Part shown: piece by piece, positions 6,511-10,362 of the stretch
How positions within the stretch are numbered: the stretch's first letter is position 1
How the letters are laid out: every line of letters begins with the position of its first letter
Translations under genes and position numbers: made by a program
Source of the DNA: Chlamydiota bacterium
GTDB lineage: Bacteria > Chlamydiota > Chlamydiia > Chlamydiales > Rhabdochlamydiaceae
Direction: 5' to 3'
DNA length: 10,362 nucleotides
Assembly (NCBI GenBank): GCA_011065235.1
Contig: JAAKFB010000049.1
Location: forward strand, 1 to 10,362
Notes under the pieces: model-generated
The model's database searches: none
What the model was told of the DNA's origin: nothing
Seen by the model: the letters and a program-made list of their open reading frames with translations, nothing else

Positions 6511-7701
6511 ATGTATCGAGTGCTCTTCATTCTTCTTTTTTTTCCTTTAGCTGCCATTGCGCAAAAAAAGGACCCTCCAGTTCTCATGATCCTAGGGACC
6601 CGTCCTGAAGCCATCAAAATGCTTCCGCTATACCATGCACTTAAAAAAGAAAGGATTCCGGTTGCTCTTTGTTCAACAGGACAACATAAAGAGCTCTTGG
6701 AGCAGGTTTTTTCTCTTTTCCAAGTCACACCTGACTACAATTTCGATATCATGAGAGAAAATCAAGATCTCTTTTATGTTAATGAAATAATCTTAAATAA
6801 AACCAAATCACTCTTAAATGAAATCAAGCCCTCCATGGTAATTGTTCAAGGTGACACGACATCTGCTATGGCCGCAGCACTCTCTGCTTTCTATTTAAAA
6901 ATCCCGATTGCGCACGTAGAAGCAGGATTGCGTTCCTCAAACATTCATGCCCCCTTTCCAGAAGAGCTCAACCGCCGTATTATCACACTAGTTGCGACTT
7001 ATCATTTCGCCCCCACTGCCTATGCTGTCAACCAACTATTATCAGAGGGCATTGATCAAGAATCAATTTTCTTAAGTGGTAATACCATCGTCGATGCTCT
7101 TTACTCTATCCAAGATCAAATCACTCAAAAAACTCAATCTCCATCCTCCCCTCTCATAGAGATGATTGAAAAACAAAAGGCACAAGGGAAAAAAATCCTC
7201 CTCTTAACTTGTCATCGAAGAGAGTCTTTTGACCGGGGTTTATTTCAGATCTTTAGCGGCGTGAAAAAAGCTCTGCAAAGCAATCCAAACCTATTTGTCA
7301 TTTTTCCCATGCATCCCAATCCCGTGATCAAAAGCATCGTCAAGCAAACTAAATTAGAAACCGTACCTAACATATGGATTACGGATCCATTTGTTTATAC
7401 AGATTTTGTCTATCTTTTGGACAAGGTCGACGCGGTATTTACAGATTCTGGGGGCATTCACGAAGAAGCTGTGAGCCTTGGTAAGCCCCTGTTTATTTTG
7501 CGCAACGAAAGTGATCGGTCTGAAGCGATTCAAGCAGGGCTAGCTACAATGATCGGAACCGAGGAAAAGCGCATCCTATCCACGATCCAAAATCTCCATT
7601 TCGAAGACATTTCCACTGAGCAAAAAAAATCTTCTCTATACGGCAATGGCCACGCATCTGAGCATATTGCTAAACGCATAAAAGGAATCCTCGAAAAATG
7701 A
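6511..7701 (+). CDS. wecB: UDP-GlcNAc 2-epimerase (WecB type) with N-terminal signal peptide
   Basis: By family this non-hydrolysing enzyme interconverts UDP-N-acetylglucosamine and UDP-N-acetylmannosamine. At 396 residues it is E. coli WecB (376) plus about 20 at the N-terminus. The core starts with VLMILGTRPEAIKMLPL (24-40). Residues corresponding to the catalytic set of E. coli WecB are kept: D115 in VQGDTTS, E137 in HVEAGLR, E151/E152 in PFPEELNRR, and H235 in CHRRESF. The UDP-binding TDSGGIHEEA is at 311-320. The extra N-terminus is a hydrophobic segment ending LAAIA/Q at residue 17, which reads as a Sec signal peptide. The only nearby later Met (residue 26) lies inside the first core strand and has no ribosome site, so the leader is probably real, although the 6511 start also lacks a good Shine-Dalgarno. 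It follows the collagen-like gene by 45 bases and overlaps the next gene by ATGA. If exported, it needs an external supply of UDP-GlcNAc. Confidence 0.92.
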   Translation: MYRVLFILLFFPLAAIAQKKDPPVLMILGTRPEAIKMLPLYHALKKERIPVALCSTGQHKELLEQVFSLFQVTPDYNFDIMRENQDLFYVNEIILNKTKSLLNEIKPSMVIVQGDTTSAMAAALSAFYLKIPIAHVEAGLRSSNIHAPFPEELNRRIITLVATYHFAPTAYAVNQLLSEGIDQESIFLSGNTIVDALYSIQDQITQKTQSPSSPLIEMIEKQKAQGKKILLLTCHRRESFDRGLFQIFSGVKKALQSNPNLFVIFPMHPNPVIKSIVKQTKLETVPNIWITDPFVYTDFVYLLDKVDAVFTDSGGIHEEAVSLGKPLFILRNESDRSEAIQAGLATMIGTEEKRILSTIQNLHFEDISTEQKKSSLYGNGHASEHIAKRIKGILEK

Positions 7702-9284
7702 AGAAGTCCTTATCCCTCATTTTTTTAATTTTTTGCCTATTCATGGCGTATCCCATCATCGGACAAGCCGCAAAAAAAGCAAAAATTCTTCTCGGAAGTC
7801 CAGTACGTCAAAAGCCCGCTATTTTGGAAGAGTTTTTGGCTTCTCTCGATCGACTAGAGCAAAAAAATTACTCCCTTGACTATTACTTTATCGACGATAA
7901 CGACAGTCCAATTTCAAAGAAATTACTCCAAGATTTTTCCGATAAGAAAAAGGAGAAATGCGCCATCTACCATCCCGACCGCTCTCATACAAAGTCCTAT
8001 AATTGCGATGAATGCTCTCATCATTGGAGCGAGACCAATGTATGGAAAGTCGCCGCCTTTAAAGATCAGATGATTCAATATGCAAGAGAGCAAGGTTATG
8101 ATTTTCTCTTTCTCATCGATTCCGATCTCGTTCTACATCCACGTACAGTTGACCAATTGATCCGGGCAAAAAAAGATATCGTGGCAAATATCTTTTGGAC
8201 ACAGTGGCAGTCCAATCAAGTTTTTCTTCCCTCAGCATGGCTCATGGATCAATATGTCCAATGTGACCTAAAACGAGAAGAAAAAATTTCTGGTGAAGAG
8301 GCTAAAAACCGAGCCTTTACTTTTCTCGATCAACTTAAAAAACCCGGTGTTCATGAGGTTGGAGGGCTTTGTGGCTGCACGCTGATCAATAAGTCCTCCC
8401 TAAAAAAAGAGATCAGTTTCAAGGAAATAAAAAATGTGACCCTTTGGGGAGAAGATCGCCATTTTTGTATCCGAGCAGCCGCTCTAGGTCTTTCTCTTCA
8501 CATAGATACCCACTACCCCGCCTACCATATCTACCGTGAATCTGAACTAGCTGGCGTCGAGGCTTTCAAAAGACAGTGTCAATTTGGCACCCCAAAACTT
8601 ACTCTAGCAATGATTGTCAAAAACGAAGCAGATCGCTATTTAGAACGAGTTCTTGAAAGCGTACGCCCTTTCATTAACGAAGCTGTAATCATCGATGATG
8701 CCAGTACAGACAATACTGTGGCAGTGTGTCAAAAGCTTTTAAAAGATATCCCCCTGCATCTTGTGATCAATTCTGAGTCCAAGGTTTCGAATGAAATTTC
8801 TCTTAGAAAACAACTCTGGGAAGAAACTGTGAAAACCGATCCCGATTGGATTTTAATCTTAAATGCTGACGAAATTTTTGAGGACAAAATCAAAGATCAG
8901 ATCACAGGGATGATCCATAATCCTTGTGTCCAGGCTTATTTCTTCAGACTCTATGATTTTTGGAATACAACCCATTACCGGGAAGATGATATCTGGAAAC
9001 CCAACGAGAATTATGCTCCATTTTTGGTCCGTTATCATCCGGGAATTCAATATCAGTGGAAAGAAACCCCTCAACACTGTGGACGTTTTCCTCAAACCAT
9101 TTTCCAATTTCAAAAGGAACTCTCTCCCCTGCGCATCAAACACTATGGTTGGGCCAAGCCAGAGGATCGGCGGGCAAAATATAAGCGCTATCAAAAACTT
9201 GATCCCGAAGCCCAATACGGGGATAAAAATCAATATGATTCCATTTTAGATGAAACCCCTCACCTTGTCGCCTGGGAAGAATAA
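7698..9284 (+). CDS. Exported two-domain glycosyltransferase
   Basis: This 528-residue protein has a probable signal peptide (MKK, hydrophobic core, cut near IIGQA at residue 25). Two GT-A-like domains follow. Domain 1 (about 28-297) has ILLGSPVRQKPAILEEFL, a DD at 66-67, the metal-site candidate FLIDSDLVL (138-146), VGGLCGCTLI (221-230) and WGEDRHFCIRAA (250-261); the family name is not certain, but it resembles Anp1-like or GT2-like enzymes. Domain 2 (about 301-528) is a family-2 type unit with LAMIVKNEADRY (303-314), IIDDASTDNT (331-340) and ILNADEIFE (387-395), ending in a basic KHYGWAKPEDRRAKYKRYQK stretch (481-500). Two active sites suggest two successive sugar additions by one polypeptide (inference). 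It overlaps the epimerase gene by ATGA and the next gene by one base (TAATG), a pattern of tight translational coupling. Confidence 0.9.
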   Translation: MKKSLSLIFLIFCLFMAYPIIGQAAKKAKILLGSPVRQKPAILEEFLASLDRLEQKNYSLDYYFIDDNDSPISKKLLQDFSDKKKEKCAIYHPDRSHTKSYNCDECSHHWSETNVWKVAAFKDQMIQYAREQGYDFLFLIDSDLVLHPRTVDQLIRAKKDIVANIFWTQWQSNQVFLPSAWLMDQYVQCDLKREEKISGEEAKNRAFTFLDQLKKPGVHEVGGLCGCTLINKSSLKKEISFKEIKNVTLWGEDRHFCIRAAALGLSLHIDTHYPAYHIYRESELAGVEAFKRQCQFGTPKLTLAMIVKNEADRYLERVLESVRPFINEAVIIDDASTDNTVAVCQKLLKDIPLHLVINSESKVSNEISLRKQLWEETVKTDPDWILILNADEIFEDKIKDQITGMIHNPCVQAYFFRLYDFWNTTHYREDDIWKPNENYAPFLVRYHPGIQYQWKETPQHCGRFPQTIFQFQKELSPLRIKHYGWAKPEDRRAKYKRYQKLDPEAQYGDKNQYDSILDETPHLVAWEE

Positions 9285-10348
9285 TGAAGTACCTATTCCG
9301 TGTTATTTTACTGCTCTTATGCGTTACAACCTTGAGCGCATCTAATCATAAAGCTAAAATTCTAGTTGGAAGCCCGATTCGTCAAAAACCTGCCATTTTA
9401 GAAGAATTTTTGGCTTCTTTAGATAGACAAGAGCAAAACAACTACACACTCGACTATTATTTTGTCGATGACAACGATAACGAAGAATCGACAAAACAAC
9501 TAAAAGACTTTTCAGATGCAAAGAAACGGAAATGTATCATCCACTATCCCGATCGCTCCGATTCTGTAGATTTTATCTGTAATGAACAATCTCATCAGTG
9601 GAAAGAAGCCAATATTTGGCGCGTCGCTGCATTCAAAGATCGGATGATTCAATATGCAAAAAAATACAACTATGATTACCTTTTTTTTATCGACTCTGAC
9701 CTTGTTTTGCATCCTCACACGATTAATCAATTGATCGAAGCAAATCAGGACATTATCTCCAATATTTTTTGGACTCGATGGCAACCCAGTTTTCCATCTC
9801 TCCCCCAAGTCTGGCTTTGTGATCAGTATTCGTTATATCACAAAAAAAGAGATGAATACCTTTCAGATACAGAAGTGAGTGACCGCATCCACGCATTTCT
9901 AGAAAAATTAAAAAAACCCGGCGTCTATGAAGTGGGAGGACTTGGAGCGTGTACACTGATCAGCAAATCCGCTTTGAAGAAAAACATCAATTTCAAAGAG
10001 ATCAAAAACATCTCCTTCTGGGGAGAGGACCGCCACTTTTGTGTCCGCGCAGCAGCAATCGGGCTCTCCCTTTATGTGGATACCCATTACCCAGCTTACC
10101 ATATCTTCCGAGAGTCAGAACTTGTCGGAGTGCAGGCCTTTAAACGAAAATGCGAATTGGGAACACAACGACTTACCCTGGCAATGGTCGTCAAAAATGA
10201 AGCCAGCCGCTATCTAAAGCGCGTTCTCGAAACTGTTCGCCCCTACATCACAGATGCTGTGATCAACGATGATGCTAGCGTAGATAGCACTCCTGAAATA
10301 TGTCGAGAACTGCTGCACAGTATCCCACATCGATTCGTCAGCCACTAG
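9284..10348 (+). CDS. Exported glycosyltransferase, shortened paralogue of the two-domain enzyme
   Basis: This 354-residue protein is a tandem paralogue of its upstream neighbour. It has its own signal peptide (hydrophobic residues 4-18, cut near TLSA/S) and a complete domain 1: ILVGSPIRQKPAILEEFLAS, FIDSDLVL (135-142), VGGLGACTLI (217-226) and WGEDRHFCVRAA (246-257) are all kept. Domain 2 starts normally with LAMVVKNEASRY (299-310) but stops at a TAG soon after, at SIPHRFVSH, leaving about 55 of some 230 residues. A strand residue is also changed there (INDDAS where the paralogue has IIDDAS). The first domain should be functional on its own. The window ends 14 bases after the stop, so whether the rest of domain 2 survives downstream in any frame cannot be seen. 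Confidence 0.85.
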   Translation: MKYLFRVILLLLCVTTLSASNHKAKILVGSPIRQKPAILEEFLASLDRQEQNNYTLDYYFVDDNDNEESTKQLKDFSDAKKRKCIIHYPDRSDSVDFICNEQSHQWKEANIWRVAAFKDRMIQYAKKYNYDYLFFIDSDLVLHPHTINQLIEANQDIISNIFWTRWQPSFPSLPQVWLCDQYSLYHKKRDEYLSDTEVSDRIHAFLEKLKKPGVYEVGGLGACTLISKSALKKNINFKEIKNISFWGEDRHFCVRAAAIGLSLYVDTHYPAYHIFRESELVGVQAFKRKCELGTQRLTLAMVVKNEASRYLKRVLETVRPYITDAVINDDASVDSTPEICRELLHSIPHRFVSH

Positions 10349-10362
10349 CAAACAAAACTCAC

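Overview
The window most likely comes from a Gram-negative bacterium, probably an environmental member of the Chlamydiota. This rests on inference: a barrel resembling the inverse-autotransporter family, a GadC-like amino-acid antiporter, moderate-to-low GC, and many exported glycosyltransferases beside a collagen-like protein. No rRNA or marker gene is present to confirm it. Layout: (1) 1-1188, minus strand, a GadC/APC-type amino-acid antiporter whose C-terminus runs off the left edge. (2) 1189-1433, a gene-free gap holding a 158-bp imperfect palindrome that resembles a MITE. (3) 1434-2231, plus strand, a membrane-anchored Gly_transf_sug-type glycosyltransferase with an abnormal DXD motif. 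(4) 4554-2225, minus strand, two tandem paralogous GT2-TPR glycosyltransferases overlapping by ATGA. (5) 4619-5503, plus strand, a probable outer-membrane beta-barrel. (6) 5584-10348, plus strand, an operon-like run: collagen-like protein, WecB-type UDP-GlcNAc 2-epimerase, two-domain glycosyltransferase, and a shortened paralogue of the latter.

The most striking point is localisation. The WecB-like epimerase and four of the five glycosyltransferases start with what reads as a Sec signal peptide, and the fifth glycosyltransferase starts with a signal anchor. Such enzymes normally work in the cytoplasm, where nucleotide sugars are. The epimerase matches the length of E. coli WecB plus about 20 extra N-terminal residues, so the leader is an addition to a complete enzyme whose catalytic residues are kept.

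Working model (inference): the locus builds a glycosylated, collagen-like surface protein outside the cytoplasm. The collagen stretch holds about 23 Thr and no Lys, which suits O-glycosylation on Thr as known for the Bacillus exosporium protein BclA. Nucleotide sugars could come from the host cell in an intracellular bacterium. Alternatives are that the leaders act only as membrane anchors, or that the enzymes serve another surface glycan.
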